NCBI RefSeq assembly: GCF_022347565.1
Contig: NZ_JAKRGH010000021.1
Span: forward strand, 20,624-84,623
Length of the DNA: 64,000 nt
Source: Vibrio sp. Of7-15
Lineage (GTDB): Bacteria > Pseudomonadota > Gammaproteobacteria > Enterobacterales > Vibrionaceae
Direction: 5' to 3'
Every line of letters begins with the position of its first letter. Positions within the stretch are counted from its first letter, which is position 1. The position numbers and the translations under genes were made by a program. The notes under the pieces were generated by a model. That model was given only the letters and a program-made list of their open reading frames with translations. It was not told where the DNA came from and did no database searches. Shown in pieces: positions 36,059-45,769 of the stretch.

Positions 36059-36919
36059 ATGTCAAACGAGATGTATTCAATGGCTTTAGTTACGCAAGAT
36101 AGCTTAGATAGCTACATTCGCTCAGTGAACAGCTACCCAATGCTGACGGCTGAAGAAGAGCGTGATTTAGCTGAACGTGTACACTATAAAAGTGATATCG
36201 ATGCCGCAAAAGGCTTGATTTTACCTCACTTACGTTTTGTTGTTCATGTTGCTCGTGGTTATTCCGGTTACGGCTTGCCAATGTCTGACCTTGTTCAGGA
36301 AGGTAACATTGGTTTGATGAAAGCCGTTAAACGTTTTAACCCTGAAGTGGGTGTGCGTTTGGTGTCTTTTGCGGTTCACTGGATCAAAGCTGAGATCCAT
36401 GAATACGTGTTACGTAACTGGCGTATTGTGAAAGTCGCCACGACAAAAGCACAGCGTAAGTTGTTCTTTAACCTTCGTAAATCTAAAAAACGTTTAGGTT
36501 GGTTCAACAACAGTGAAGTGGAGACGGTCGCGGAAGCGCTTGGTGTTGAGCCTTCGGAAGTTCGTGAAATGGAAGCGCGATTAGCTGCCCAGGATGCGAC
36601 GTTTGAAGCACCAACGGAAGATGATGATCGCAGTGGTGATTTTACGGCACCTGTTTTTTATCTTGAAGATAAGCAATCAGATATTGCAGCTTCCGTGGAA
36701 GCGGATAACTGGGAAGCACACAATACCAATTTATTATCGAATGCGATTGCATCACTTGATGAGCGTAGTCAGCACATTGTTCGCTCTCGCTGGTTAGATG
36801 ACAATAAAGCGACATTGCAAGAACTGGCTGATTACTACAGTGTGTCTGCTGAACGTATTCGCCAATTAGAAAAAAACGCCATGAAAAAGCTGAAAGAGGC
36901 TGTCGGCGATATTTTCTAG
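36059..36919 (+). CDS. rpoH: RNA polymerase heat-shock sigma factor 32
   Basis: The 286-residue sigma factor has region 2 ([55 protein letters not shown]), the RpoH box QRKLFFNLR at about 138-146, and region 4 HTH ([28 protein letters not shown]). It directs heat-shock gene transcription. Promoters lie in the 116-bp gap after ftsX. I see no conclusive thermosensor pairing without folding software. A strong terminator follows. Confidence 0.97.
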   Translation: MSNEMYSMALVTQDSLDSYIRSVNSYPMLTAEEERDLAERVHYKSDIDAAKGLILPHLRFVVHVARGYSGYGLPMSDLVQEGNIGLMKAVKRFNPEVGVRLVSFAVHWIKAEIHEYVLRNWRIVKVATTKAQRKLFFNLRKSKKRLGWFNNSEVETVAEALGVEPSEVREMEARLAAQDATFEAPTEDDDRSGDFTAPVFYLEDKQSDIAASVEADNWEAHNTNLLSNAIASLDERSQHIVRSRWLDDNKATLQELADYYSVSAERIRQLEKNAMKKLKEAVGDIF

Positions 36920-36940
36920 CTAAGATTTTAATTTAAAGTA

Positions 36941-36972
36941 AAAAGCCGAGATCTAATGATCTCGGCTTTTTT
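36941..36972 (+). terminator. Intrinsic terminator of rpoH
   Basis: AAAAGCCGAGATC pairs with GATCTCGGCTTTT around a 4-base loop, followed by T-run. Two GATC sites (36950 and 36958) lie within the stem. Confidence 0.93.
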
Positions 36973-36986
36973 CGTTTTTGGCCCAT

Positions 36987-37245
36987 GATCTCTTTTTTAT
37001 TTATGCACAGGTGGATGATCGTTGTGGGTAACTGACCGTGTGAGTAAGGGATCTCAAGACAAAGAGTGGTGGGGGATCGGGGCTTGTTTTCACTTTTATT
37101 GTGCTTTATAAAAATAGTTTATCCACAGATTAAAAAGGATCATTACTATATATAGTGGATCTATTTTTCTTGATCTACTTTATCAACGCAATTCACAGGC
37201 TTTTCCACAGGTGGTTAAAAAGTAGTCATAATGACCCTGTGTAAG
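36987..37245. other. DnaA-box and GATC cluster in the rpoH-glpE intergenic region
   Basis: This non-coding stretch contains DnaA-box-like sites: TTATGCACA at 37001, TGTGGGTAA at 37023 (minus-strand box with one mismatch), the perfect TTATCCACA at 37119, and TTTTCCACA at 37201. GATC occurs at 36987, 37017, 37050, 37075, 37138, 37158 and 37172, with two more in the adjacent terminator. Such clustering is typical of replication-control regions (oriC, datA, DARS). The glpE promoter must also lie in this stretch. See findings. Confidence 0.55.
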
Positions 37246-37318
37246 GTATGGAGGTGCTTGGTGAACATTAAGGTACAATTACTGCAATTTTTGAGTAAGC
37301 AGAGTAAAGAGAAAAAGT

Positions 37319-37648
37319 ATGGAGCAGTTTGAGCATATCTCGGTTGACGGGGCACATCAGTTATTAGAAGACAGCGCAGAAAATGCGGTAATGGTCGATA
37401 TTCGAGATCCTCAATCTTTTGCGCTCGCGCATGCACCGGAGGCGTATCATTTAACGAATGACACCATGGTTGCTTTTATGAATGAGGTAGACTTTGAACA
37501 GCCTGTTTTGGTTATGTGCTACCATGGCATAAGCAGCCAAGGCGCTGCACAATACTTGATTAACCAAGGGTATGAGCGAGTATATAGTGTTGATGGCGGT
37601 TTTGAAGGCTGGCAACGACAAGCGCTACCCGTTGTTCAAATGGGATAA
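37319..37648 (+). CDS. glpE: GlpE thiosulfate sulfurtransferase (rhodanese)
   Basis: The 109-residue single-domain rhodanese has the catalytic-loop [15 protein letters not shown] with the active Cys, the [23 protein letters not shown] segment and GGFEGWQR. It transfers sulfane sulfur from thiosulfate to acceptors such as thioredoxin or cyanide. It is two bases before glpG, the same pair as in E. coli but without glpR or glpD. Confidence 0.95.
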   Translation: MEQFEHISVDGAHQLLEDSAENAVMVDIRDPQSFALAHAPEAYHLTNDTMVAFMNEVDFEQPVLVMCYHGISSQGAAQYLINQGYERVYSVDGGFEGWQRQALPVVQMG

Positions 37649-37650
37649 AA

Positions 37651-38496
37651 ATGAATAAATTAGCGGTATTGGATAACCCAAGACTGGCTCAAGCATTCAT
37701 CGATTACATGGCCTCACGTCATATTGATATTAAAATGATGCCGGAGTCGGAAGGGTGCTTTGCTTTATGGTTGATGGACAGCCAGCACGTGGTAGAAGCG
37801 GAGGCTGAGCTGAAACACTTTTTAGCAGAGCCGCATAATTCGAAATACCAAGCGGCCTCATGGCATGTGGTCGATTCCCGTACTGCTAAATTTAGTGACT
37901 TTTTTTTGAACTTAATATTGATGTTTAAGGAGCGAGCAAGGCCATTTACGTTGATGGTGATGTTTTCTTGCATTGCTGTGTTTACGTTGCAACTCTTTGG
38001 CTGGTCACAGTCTGTTTTTAATTTGTTTCATTTTCCTGCTTACGCAGAGCAGAAGTTTGAAGTGTGGCGTTTTTTCTCCCATGCTTTGCTTCATTTCTCG
38101 GCCGTACACATTGTGTTTAATTTATTGTGGTGGTGGCAGCTGGGAGGAGAGGTCGAACAAAAACTTGGAGCAGGTAAACTCGTCCAGATTTTTTTATTAT
38201 CGGCACTCTTTTCTGGTCTTGGCCAGTTCTGGGTAGAGGGAGCAAATTTCGGTGGTTTGTCTGGCGTGGTGTACGCTTTAGTGGGATACATCTGGTTTTC
38301 CGGTTGGCTAGCACCTGAACGTGGTTTGGTAATGGCAAAACCACTCATTGGCTTTATGCTGATTTGGCTTGTCATCGGCTTTGCACAACCCTTTATGGCC
38401 ATTGCAAACACTGCTCATTTAGTTGGCTTACTATCGGGTTGTTTGTTGGCTGTGATTGATGTGAAGTGGTTAAAGAAGAGCGAAACGAGTCAGTAA
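37651..38496 (+). CDS. glpG: GlpG rhomboid intramembrane serine protease
   Basis: The 281-residue rhomboid has an N-terminal cytosolic domain (about 1-90), then six membrane helices. The rhomboid motifs are present: the catalytic Ser in GGLSGVVYALVGY (GxSG), the catalytic His in TAHLVGLLSG, and the loop HFSAVHIVFNLLWWWQLGGEVEQ. GlpG cleaves membrane proteins within the bilayer. It is coupled to glpE. Confidence 0.95.
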   Translation: MNKLAVLDNPRLAQAFIDYMASRHIDIKMMPESEGCFALWLMDSQHVVEAEAELKHFLAEPHNSKYQAASWHVVDSRTAKFSDFFLNLILMFKERARPFTLMVMFSCIAVFTLQLFGWSQSVFNLFHFPAYAEQKFEVWRFFSHALLHFSAVHIVFNLLWWWQLGGEVEQKLGAGKLVQIFLLSALFSGLGQFWVEGANFGGLSGVVYALVGYIWFSGWLAPERGLVMAKPLIGFMLIWLVIGFAQPFMAIANTAHLVGLLSGCLLAVIDVKWLKKSETSQ

Positions 38497-38514
38497 GACA
38501 CTGACTCATTGACG

Positions 38515-38703
38515 TTACGATTGACAGATTATGCCTCGGTATTGTGCTTCACGCTGTGCGTCGATTTTCAACTCGGATGGTTGTTCAGAATGCTTGATGG
38601 TGTCACAGATAACTTGGTTGGATTCTGTTTTCATCACTGAATTTTGGTAGTTGCTGCAACCAGCTAAGAGTAAAGAAAAAAGGATGAAAGACGTTCTTAT
38701 CAT
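38515..38703 (-). CDS. Small predicted lipoprotein
   Basis: The 62-residue product has a signal peptide with lipobox LLLAGC|S (Cys at about 16), followed by a short charged region with two further Cys residues (VICDT and GIICQS) that may form a disulfide in the periplasm. No family recognised. It is convergent with glpG. The ATG at 38703 follows a GGCTCCCTCC-complement (GGAGGGAGCC), so the Shine-Dalgarno sequence is excellent. Confidence 0.75.
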   Translation of the reverse strand: MIRTSFILFSLLLAGCSNYQNSVMKTESNQVICDTIKHSEQPSELKIDAQREAQYRGIICQS

Positions 38704-38813
38704 GGAGGGAGCCTTTGATCAGCAGGTCAAAAAAGAAGTGTAATTGACGAAGCTGACCTAAGACTGAACCAGTGAGTAAAACTAAAACTCACCGCACCGA
38801 TGCACGGAAATAA

Positions 38814-39227
38814 TTATTGATACAAGTATTTAGTGAAGAGCAAATCGGTAATGACGGTTTTTCCTGTTTCTGCTAGCAGAAGTGCGTTGATGTGCTCTAA
38901 ACACTCTTTACGAATGTCTTCACGTCCGGCTAACGATTTGATTTTATCTTCAGGCTGTTGGCCTAGAATCTCAACTAGTGCATCACGGATAAGTGGTGTA
39001 TGCATTTCTAATGTTGGTAGCATCAAATTGTTTGCTACCATAATATCAACGCGAACTTGAATATAACCGAGCTTTTTGCCTGCCGTCATGAAATTGGTGG
39101 TGAGATCAGGAGCCAGCGTAAAATAGCCAAACTGAGGCTGCATGCCTTCCTCTTCTTCTGCATGGCCGATGGTCGAGAAAAGGGCAGTGAAGCAAAATAA
39201 TAAACCGAATAGGTGATTTTTTTTCAT
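38814..39227 (-). CDS. FliL-like flagellar basal-body-associated protein
   Basis: The 137-residue product starts MKKNHLFGLLFCFTALFSTIGHA, a signal peptide, followed by a FliL domain (FGYFTLAPDLTTNFMTAGKKLGYIQVRVDIMV, PLIRDALVEILG, LAGREDIRKECLEHINALL, LFTKYLYQ). It lacks the usual membrane anchor with a basic cytosolic tail and may be a secreted paralogue. Flagellar FliL acts around the stator, and this isolated copy outside a flagellar operon may modify motility. An earlier start at 39272 is possible but less likely. Confidence 0.8.
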   Translation of the reverse strand: MKKNHLFGLLFCFTALFSTIGHAEEEEGMQPQFGYFTLAPDLTTNFMTAGKKLGYIQVRVDIMVANNLMLPTLEMHTPLIRDALVEILGQQPEDKIKSLAGREDIRKECLEHINALLLAETGKTVITDLLFTKYLYQ

Positions 39228-39403
39228 CGTTTCATCCATTTGTAAATCATATCCATCGTAGAAAATGACCAATGTTTATAGAGATCGAGAGCGTAACGAT
39301 ATTCGTCGTGCTCTCTCCTTGTTACAATAGTCGGCAGAGATGGTAATAAATTAACCGCATTCTACCAACAATGACAAAAAAAACGGTAGTTGCCAAAGAG
39401 AAT

Positions 39404-39943
39404 ATGTCAGATATCAATCAGTTGTACATGTCCGCTTTACAAAATGTCTGCTGGAAAGACCCCAGCGATTTTGTATTTGCTACTCACTATCATAAACAGT
39501 GGTTATTAGAGCAAGGCTCTTTATCGCGTCGTTTAGAGCAATATTGTCAAGCATTGACGGTATCGCTATTAGAAAATCAGGTTGTGCCTGTTGATAGTTT
39601 AAGTTTAGAAGAACAATTTCTTATTGGTGAGCATGAGTGTTTGCGTCGACAAGTTATTTTACAGGGTGATCTCTCATCTTGGGTTTTTGGCCGTACGTTA
39701 ATTCCTGTTCCTTCCTTAAAAAACCAGCAATACGATCTGGTGCGCCAAGGAAATATTCCATTGGGGCTAACGGTGTTTAGTGCCGAAAAGGTCCGTCGAG
39801 ATGCCCTTCAAGTGGGTTTAACTGAAACGGAAATCGGGCCGCTGTTTGCGCGTCGCTCACGTTTATGGATGAATGAAAAACCTATGTTAGTGGCGGAGTT
39901 ATTTTTGCCACAAGCTCCAATTTATACCAAGGAGACCGTGTAA
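39404..39943 (+). CDS. ubiC: UbiC chorismate lyase
   Basis: The 179-residue protein matches chorismate pyruvate-lyase with QWLLEQGSLSRRL, WVFGRTLIPV, PLGLTVFS and RRSRLWMNEKPMLVAELFLPQAPIY. It makes 4-hydroxybenzoate for ubiquinone. The ORF is open to an ATG at 39371, but the ATG at 39404 fits the family's N-terminus and has AAGAG before it. It sits directly before ubiA. Confidence 0.92.
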   Translation: MSDINQLYMSALQNVCWKDPSDFVFATHYHKQWLLEQGSLSRRLEQYCQALTVSLLENQVVPVDSLSLEEQFLIGEHECLRRQVILQGDLSSWVFGRTLIPVPSLKNQQYDLVRQGNIPLGLTVFSAEKVRRDALQVGLTETEIGPLFARRSRLWMNEKPMLVAELFLPQAPIYTKETV

Positions 39944-39949
39944 GTGGAG

Positions 39950-40798
39950 ATGACAAAAGCCAAAGCGTTTTGGCAATTAACGCGAATGAACCGCCCTATT
40001 GGCAGTTTATTGCTGTTGTGGCCAACACTATGGGCACTGTTTTTAGCCGCAGATGGCATGCCACGTCTAGATGTCTTAGTGGTGTTTGTATTGGGTGTGG
40101 TGTTCATGCGATCGGCAGGCTGTGTGATCAATGATTACGCGGATCGCCATGTGGATGGGCACGTAAAACGCACTGCTCAAAGGCCACTGCCAGCAGGTTT
40201 GGTTACTGAAAAAGAGGCATTAGGGCTCTTTTTTGTGCTGGCGTTGGCGTCGTTTGTCCTAGTACTGTCCATGAATAGTTTGACTATCATGTTGTCGGTT
40301 GTAGGGATACTGTTGGCTGCGGCTTACCCATTTATGAAGCGCTTTACTTACATGCCTCAGTTTGTACTGGGTATGGCGTTTGGCTGGGCGATCCCAATGG
40401 CTTATGCGGCGCAAGCTGATGCCTTGCCAGCTCAAGCGTGGGTGTTGTTTGTGATTAATATTTTATGGACGGTGGCTTACGATACCTTGTATGCCATGGT
40501 GGATCGCGATGATGATTTGAAAATTGGCGTGAAGTCGACGGCTATTTTATTTGGTCGTTTTGATAAGCTGATCATTGGTGTATTGCAGTTCTTGTCTTTG
40601 GTGTTACTGATCGGGCTGGGTTGGTGGTTATCACTCAGTAGTGCTTTTTATTGGGGAGTGCTGGTCGCTGGTGGGTTATTTGTATATCAACAAATGCTGA
40701 TTCGTGAGCGAGAACGAGAGGCGTGCTTTAAAGCGTTTTTAAATAACAACTACGTCGGTATGGTGTTGTTTGTGGGTTTAGCCATTAGTGTGTGGTGA
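39950..40798 (+). CDS. ubiA: UbiA 4-hydroxybenzoate octaprenyltransferase
   Basis: The 282-residue membrane prenyltransferase has both Asp-rich motifs: NDYADRHVD near 64-72 and [14 protein letters not shown] near 183-196. It prenylates 4-hydroxybenzoate, the second step of ubiquinone synthesis after UbiC. A GTG at 39944 is a possible alternative start; AAGGAG at 39930 favours either. Terminator follows. Confidence 0.96.
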   Translation: MTKAKAFWQLTRMNRPIGSLLLLWPTLWALFLAADGMPRLDVLVVFVLGVVFMRSAGCVINDYADRHVDGHVKRTAQRPLPAGLVTEKEALGLFFVLALASFVLVLSMNSLTIMLSVVGILLAAAYPFMKRFTYMPQFVLGMAFGWAIPMAYAAQADALPAQAWVLFVINILWTVAYDTLYAMVDRDDDLKIGVKSTAILFGRFDKLIIGVLQFLSLVLLIGLGWWLSLSSAFYWGVLVAGGLFVYQQMLIREREREACFKAFLNNNYVGMVLFVGLAISVW

Positions 40799-40831
40799 GT
40801 GAGCTTTTCGCTTGCATTCACCATGAATAAT

Positions 40832-40864
40832 AAAAACGCTGCCAGAAATTGGCAGCGTTTTTTT
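40832..40864. terminator. Bidirectional terminator between ubiA and plsB
   Basis: AAAACGCTGCCA (40833-40844) pairs with TGGCAGCGTTTT (40850-40861) with T- and A-runs on the two sides. Confidence 0.92.
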
Positions 40865-40898
40865 ATGGCTTTTCTTATGAGGAAGTCTTGTTGAGAAC

Positions 40899-43325
40899 TT
40901 AGTCTTCTTCGCGGTTCATTACCGCTTGAATGGTCAGCTTCACTTCTGGAGATACTAGAGCGGCTAAATCAGTGGCCAACACATCCACTTTTTCTGTGAC
41001 GCCATGGCCCTCTTCATTTAAATAGCCTTCTGATTTCAGCGTATTAAATAAGATAGAGAATACCCCTTTATCAAAAAACTCTGGGGCATTAATACCATGT
41101 AAGCGGCTTAGGCGTTGTGCCATCACTTGGCTTTGTTGCTCAAGTTCTGTTTTACCTAGCTGAGGCTCTGCTCGTAACTGAGTGACCGCAATGGCGTAGC
41201 GTTGCAGTGTTTCCATGATGGTACGAGCCAGTAAATGAAGGACGCGGATACGACAGTTATTTAACGACAGCTGCTGATCATTTTGTAAGATCAAGCCTTG
41301 ACGCACTAACTCTTCAATGTGCTTATCAACCACTTCATCCAGTTCATTGTCCTGGTAGCGTAAAAACAGTTCCGCTTTCAAGAACGGGTACAAGCTATGG
41401 ACTTGCTGTTTCACTTGAGCAATAGAAATTGTTTTATTTTGCACAACCAACTGAGCAATCAGTGATGGCAGTGCGAACAAGTGAATGATGTTGTTGCGGT
41501 AGTAAGTCATTAAAATGGACTGTTGACGATCCAAAGAAATGATATCGCCTAGGGTGTCTTTTTCGGTGACGAACTTGTTGAGCTTATCCGCATGAGCCAG
41601 CAGTTCTTGCGCTGTTTTTTCTGGCACTGTGCTGGTGGCAGAGTAAGGCACATTACGCAATAGCTGTAAGTAACATTCGATCTGTTGCTCTAAATCTTCG
41701 CGGCTTAATGCACGTTGACGAGAAGCCAGCAGCGCAGTGGCACATAAAGTGAGTGCGTTAGCAGCCGCAGCATCGTTAACATGGGTCATCATCTTGTTCG
41801 CCAAGTCGTTAACGACCGGGTTCATCCACTGTGGTTTTTGCGGCTCAATCGGGTCGATGGACTCATGCCAGTTTGGAGCATGCTCATTTAGGTACTGGTT
41901 GAGTGGAATTGGCTCACCAAAGTTAACATAACCTTGGCCGAAGTTGCGTAGTTTACGAAGTGTGCGTAAGACTTGGCCGACGTTTTCTTTTTCTTTGCGT
42001 TTACCACGCAGTTCTTTGGCGTAGGTGCTTACCTCCATCACGTGCTCGTAACCGATGTACACTGGCACTAGGGTCACCGGGCGGTTTAAGCCACGCAGCA
42101 TCGCCTGAATTGTCATGGAGAGCATACCTGTTTTCGCTTGAAGTAAGCGACCTGTGCGCGAACGACCACCTTCACTGAAGTATTCTACTGAGTAGCCTTT
42201 TGTGAACAGCTCAGATAAATATTCGCGGAAGACGGTGGAGTACAGTTTATTGCCTTTAAAACTGCGGCGAATAAAGAACGCACCACCACGGCGGAAAATA
42301 GGTCCTGCTGGGAAGAAGTTTAAGTTAATTCCCGCAGCAATGTGCGGTGGCACCATGCCTTCATGATAAAGCACATACGACAGCAGTAGATAGTCCATGT
42401 GGCTGCGGTGACAAGGCACATACACAATCTCATGGCCATCTTGCGCTAGTTTACGAACGGTGGCTGCATTATTGATGTTCAGGCCTTGGTAGAGTTTATT
42501 CCACAACCAACCTAAAAAGCGCTCGCCTGATTTGATGAGAGAGTAAGAAAAGTCCGCCGCAATTTCTTCCATCATATCGATGGCTTCTTTACGTACTTTT
42601 TCTACTGCAACACCACGGCTGCGTGCTTCATCTTCTACCACTTTTTCAATGGCTTTAGATTGCAATAAGCGTTTGAACAGCTCTTGTCTGTTCGGTAAGT
42701 TAGGCCCTGATGCCGCTAACTTTTGGCGAGAGAAATGAATCTTAGCCACACGCGCCAATTTGAGAGCGATGCTCTTATCCGTACCGTGTTTGTCGGCCAT
42801 GTATCGTAGGGAAACTGGCGGGCTTAAACGGACTAAACAGTCTCGGCCTGATGTCGTCACGGCAGTGAGCTTTTGCGGGCCGTTCAGTGGTTGTAAGTGA
42901 GGGGTGTCCCTTCCTTCTTTACCGGGTTTGCGTCCCCATAATACTGTGGTTGGGATGACTTGAATGTCTAATTCAGAATCGTGCTTGTGTAAATCTAACA
43001 ATTGGCCAAACAGCGTTACGGATTCTTGTGGTAAGTCTTGCTTTTGGCGGAACAGTTTTGGTCCGTCGGCAATAAATACGTAACGAGAGTAATGTTGACC
43101 GTTAATTTCGAGTGTTGATAGTGGGTCCGGTAAGCCAAGTTTTAGCGCGTTCTCTCTAAAAGTAAGGAGATCGGTCTGTGAACTAAAAGGTAAGGCGTAA
43201 ACAATGGGCCTTGATAAATCTAGCTTAAGGTCTTCCACCGGATTAGATGGAATCGAGCTGCTTTTGACTAACAATGATAGGGGTAGTTTTAGCAGCGTGC
43301 GATAAAAATTCTGTCCAGTCGACAT
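40899..43325 (-). CDS. plsB: PlsB glycerol-3-phosphate acyltransferase
   Basis: The product of about 808 residues has the acyltransferase blocks of Pls[16 protein letters not shown] (catalytic HxxxxD), [23 protein letters not shown] and [11 protein letters not shown]. The start [26 protein letters not shown] matches E. coli PlsB. The frame extends to 43403, but the ATG at 43325 is the family start. PlsB makes lysophosphatidate at the inner membrane, the first step of phospholipid synthesis. It is divergent from dgkA. Confidence 0.97.
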   Translation of the reverse strand: MSTGQNFYRTLLKLPLSLLVKSSSIPSNPVEDLKLDLSRPIVYALPFSSQTDLLTFRENALKLGLPDPLSTLEINGQHYSRYVFIADGPKLFRQKQDLPQESVTLFGQLLDLHKHDSELDIQVIPTTVLWGRKPGKEGRDTPHLQPLNGPQKLTAVTTSGRDCLVRLSPPVSLRYMADKHGTDKSIALKLARVAKIHFSRQKLAASGPNLPNRQELFKRLLQSKAIEKVVEDEARSRGVAVEKVRKEAIDMMEEIAADFSYSLIKSGERFLGWLWNKLYQGLNINNAATVRKLAQDGHEIVYVPCHRSHMDYLLLSYVLYHEGMVPPHIAAGINLNFFPAGPIFRRGGAFFIRRSFKGNKLYSTVFREYLSELFTKGYSVEYFSEGGRSRTGRLLQAKTGMLSMTIQAMLRGLNRPVTLVPVYIGYEHVMEVSTYAKELRGKRKEKENVGQVLRTLRKLRNFGQGYVNFGEPIPLNQYLNEHAPNWHESIDPIEPQKPQWMNPVVNDLANKMMTHVNDAAAANALTLCATALLASRQRALSREDLEQQIECYLQLLRNVPYSATSTVPEKTAQELLAHADKLNKFVTEKDTLGDIISLDRQQSILMTYYRNNIIHLFALPSLIAQLVVQNKTISIAQVKQQVHSLYPFLKAELFLRYQDNELDEVVDKHIEELVRQGLILQNDQQLSLNNCRIRVLHLLARTIMETLQRYAIAVTQLRAEPQLGKTELEQQSQVMAQRLSRLHGINAPEFFDKGVFSILFNTLKSEGYLNEEGHGVTEKVDVLATDLAALVSPEVKLTIQAVMNREED

Positions 43326-43541
43326 GGTAATTAGCAAGCCTCTATATATTGGTTGGCCGTTTAACCAACTCTTTTCTTGGGCACGAGTATTGGTGCCGGG
43401 CAAGAATAGCAGAAACTGGTCGAACCTTTTAAGAAAAAAAGGCGATATAATTGTAAGCTAGTGCTTTTTTTCACCGCTTTCTGATGAGAATCAAACCAGC
43501 AATAGCATCAAGTATAATGGCTAATGATGAAGGAGACAGAG

Positions 43542-43907
43542 ATGCCACCCAAACCGAATAAAGGGATCAAACGGGTTATTAAAGCAACACAATATTCAAC
43601 TAAGGGCTTACGTGCTGCCTTTCAGCATGAAGCGGCTTTTCGTGAAGAAATATGGTTGGCTTTAGTGTTGATCCCGACGGCATTTTTTGTGGATGTCGAG
43701 CAGTGGCAGCGCGTGCTCATGGTGTGTTCAGTGCTGTTGGTGCTGGTAGTGGAATTATTGAATACAGCGGTGGAAGCCGTGGTGGATCGCATTGGTCCTG
43801 AATTTCATGAGCTGGCAGGTCGTGCTAAAGATACGGGCTCGGCGGCGGTGATGATCACCATGTTTATTACGGGGTATATTTGGATAGAAGCCTTGTTTCT
43901 GTCATAA
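43542..43907 (+). CDS. dgkA: Diacylglycerol kinase
   Basis: The 121-residue trimeric membrane kinase begins MPPKPNKGIKRVIKATQYS and has the DgkA motifs AAFQHEAAFREE, VVELLNTAVEAVVDRI and AKDTGSAAV. It recycles diacylglycerol to phosphatidate. AGGAG lies six bases before the ATG at 43542, so the longer ORF from 43524 is not needed. It is upstream of lexA and divergent from plsB. Confidence 0.95.
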   Translation: MPPKPNKGIKRVIKATQYSTKGLRAAFQHEAAFREEIWLALVLIPTAFFVDVEQWQRVLMVCSVLLVLVVELLNTAVEAVVDRIGPEFHELAGRAKDTGSAAVMITMFITGYIWIEALFLS

Positions 43908-43950
43908 ATTGACTAATTAAGCACCATTAGGCTTTGCAAGAGCACTATCA

Positions 43951-43986
43951 CTGGATATACTCACAGTGAACTGTATAAAAAGACAG
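43951..43986 (+). promoter_or_regulatory. Two LexA SOS boxes upstream of lexA
   Basis: CTGGATATACTCACAG at 43951-43966 and CTGTATAAAAAGACAG at 43971-43986 fit the CTGT-N8-ACAG consensus (the first with one mismatch) and are separated by 4 bp, like the tandem boxes of E. coli lexA. They indicate autorepression and SOS induction. Confidence 0.9.
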
Positions 43987-43993
43987 GTGAGCT

Positions 43994-44620
43994 ATGAAGC
44001 CGTTAACGCCCCGCCAACAAGAAGTCTTTGATTTGATCAAAGCAAAGATAGAAGACACGGGAATGCCACCAACACGAGCGGAAATTGCTCGTGAGCTGGG
44101 CTTCCGATCAGCTAATGCGGCTGAAGAGCATTTAAAAGCATTAGCACGTAAACAAGCGATTGAGATCATCCCTGGTGCATCTCGTGGTATTCGCATTTTA
44201 TTGGATACGACACCAGCGAGTAATGATGATGTTGGCCTGCCTTTAATTGGTCAGGTTGCTGCTGGTGAGCCAATTTTAGCCCAAGAGCACGTAGAGACCC
44301 ATTACCAAGTGGATCCGTCAATGTTTAAACCTCAAGCTGATTTCTTGTTACGAGTAAATGGTATGAGTATGAAAGACATCGGCATCATGGATGGTGATCT
44401 GCTGGCTGTACATAAAACCCAAGACGTACGTGATGGCCAAGTGGTTGTTGCTCGTGTTGATGAAGATGTCACAGTGAAACGCCTTGAGCGTAAGGGTTCT
44501 GAAGTTTTACTGCACGCAGAAAATGAAGAATTTTCTCCAATTGTTGTGGATCTTTCTCATCAGCACCTTGCGATTGAAGGCATTGCTGTGGGTGTTATTC
44601 GTAACGCAGATTGGATGTAA
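43994..44620 (+). CDS. lexA: LexA SOS repressor
   Basis: The 208-residue repressor has the winged HTH ([40 protein letters not shown]), the Ala-Gly cleavage site in GQVAAGEP, Ser125 in NGMSMKD and the catalytic Lys in the DEDVTVKRL segment. RecA-stimulated self-cleavage induces SOS. dinF is commonly downstream of lexA; here a DinF-like pump is 9 kb away, with the methyltransferase and cox cluster between. Confidence 0.97.
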   Translation: MKPLTPRQQEVFDLIKAKIEDTGMPPTRAEIARELGFRSANAAEEHLKALARKQAIEIIPGASRGIRILLDTTPASNDDVGLPLIGQVAAGEPILAQEHVETHYQVDPSMFKPQADFLLRVNGMSMKDIGIMDGDLLAVHKTQDVRDGQVVVARVDEDVTVKRLERKGSEVLLHAENEEFSPIVVDLSHQHLAIEGIAVGVIRNADWM

Positions 44621-44686
44621 TACCATGAAATAAAGTATGGACATTTGTACTTTTTTTCAACATTAAGCGGATATTTCTTTACATTT

Positions 44687-44705
44687 GCTAATGATAGTCA
44701 TTATC
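44687..44705 (+). promoter_or_regulatory. Near-consensus Fur box
   Basis: GCTAATGATAGTCATTATC matches the 19-bp consensus GATAATGATAATCATTATC at 17 of 19 positions and lies 30 bp before the methyltransferase start. It predicts iron-repressed expression. Confidence 0.85.
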
Positions 44706-44735
44706 ATCTCCTTGCTGTTTTTATAGGAGAAGATA

Positions 44736-45533
44736 ATGACTCGCTCTCAGCGTTACCAAATTCCAGCTAATTTACTTCAGCCACTCTGGTTACGTAGTCG
44801 AGAGAGTCTAGCTGATGATGGGTTGATTTATGATCCCATTGCGGCCGCTGCCTGCCAGCAATGCCATCTTGCTCCCGAGTGCCTAACGGGAGACATTAAC
44901 CAGCGCCAATTACTTCATGCCACTCTTACTTATCAATGTGATCAACAAGTTAAATCATTCTTAAAACAGCACCCCAGCGGTTGGATTGTCAACGTTGGTG
45001 CTGGCCTTGATACTCGATTTTATCGTTTAGATAATGGTCGCTGTCATTGGTTGGAGTTGGATATTAATGAAAACCTGCTATGGCGGCAGAGACTATTTCA
45101 CACCAATGAGCGTTACCATATGCGCTGTGGATCTGTGACGGATACTGAATGGTTGAATTTATTGCCAGTGCCAGAAGGGGTGCCAGTTTTGATCGTGTGT
45201 GAGCAGGCATTATTGGAGTGTAAGCAAGCTCAAATGGCCAGCTTTGTGCAGATGTTGGGTCGCCGATTTAATCATGCTCAAGCGTGTTTTGTGGTGGCGG
45301 GTGATAAGTGCCATAGTCGTCTTGCCAAAAAAATGGGCAGTGCTGATTATCAACATGGTTTAGCAGATCCGGCCGCCAGTGTTTTAGGTTGGTTACCTTG
45401 GGCTGAAAAAGTGAGTGTGGTATCGCCGATTGAACGTGATTGTAGCCGCTGGAAACCATGGCAACGCTGGCTGACCAAAATGCCTTTTTTGAAGTATCGA
45501 ATGACCCCGGTTCTTGTTCATTTGCGATGGTAA
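44736..45533 (+). CDS. Leucine-carboxyl-methyltransferase-family SAM methyltransferase
   Basis: The 265-residue protein has the PPM1/LCMT-family pattern: RSRESLADDGLIYDPIAA at the N-terminus, the SAM motif VNVGAGLDTRFYRLD, and WLELDINENLLWRQRLF. The substrate is unknown; bacterial LCMT-like enzymes often methylate small carboxylates or natural products. Placement 116 bp after lexA with its own Fur box indicates iron-regulated expression, so it may act in siderophore-related or iron-stress metabolism (inference). A terminator lies about 65 bp downstream. Confidence 0.87.
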   Translation: MTRSQRYQIPANLLQPLWLRSRESLADDGLIYDPIAAAACQQCHLAPECLTGDINQRQLLHATLTYQCDQQVKSFLKQHPSGWIVNVGAGLDTRFYRLDNGRCHWLELDINENLLWRQRLFHTNERYHMRCGSVTDTEWLNLLPVPEGVPVLIVCEQALLECKQAQMASFVQMLGRRFNHAQACFVVAGDKCHSRLAKKMGSADYQHGLADPAASVLGWLPWAEKVSVVSPIERDCSRWKPWQRWLTKMPFLKYRMTPVLVHLRW

Positions 45534-45598
45534 GCCCGTAGTGAAATAAAACGCTTCCTTACCATCTGAAAAATAATAATAAATTCTCTGTCGTAAAC

Positions 45599-45628
45599 TT
45601 AGCCGCTAATTAATTGCGGCTTTTTTTT
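45599..45628 (+). terminator. Intrinsic terminator after the methyltransferase
   Basis: AGCCGC (45601-45606) pairs with GCGGCT (45616-45621), followed by T8. Confidence 0.85.
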
Positions 45629-45660
45629 GTCTGTTTCTCCAATCCTGAACTAACTTAAAT

Positions 45661-45676
45661 GTTAATCAAGTGTTAA
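45661..45676 (+). promoter_or_regulatory. ArcA-like site before the cox operon
   Basis: GTTAATCAAGTGTTAA contains two GTTAA repeats 11 bp apart and matches the ArcA consensus GTTAATTAAATGTTA at 13 of 15 positions. It lies 95 bp before coxB. Oxygen-dependent control is inferred. Confidence 0.6.
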
Positions 45677-45769
45677 CGGAGACAGCGATCCCGTGCATTT
45701 GTTTTGGGTGATTTTTTATTCTTTTTTGCAATGAATTGCATCAGCCAGGAAGGCTGAGGAGGGATCAGG

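Noticed and set aside
36987..37245. True oriC of the main chromosome
   Set aside because: DnaA boxes and GATC are clustered, but the neighbours (rpoH, glpE) are not those of oriC, and no clear AT-rich 13-mer array is visible.
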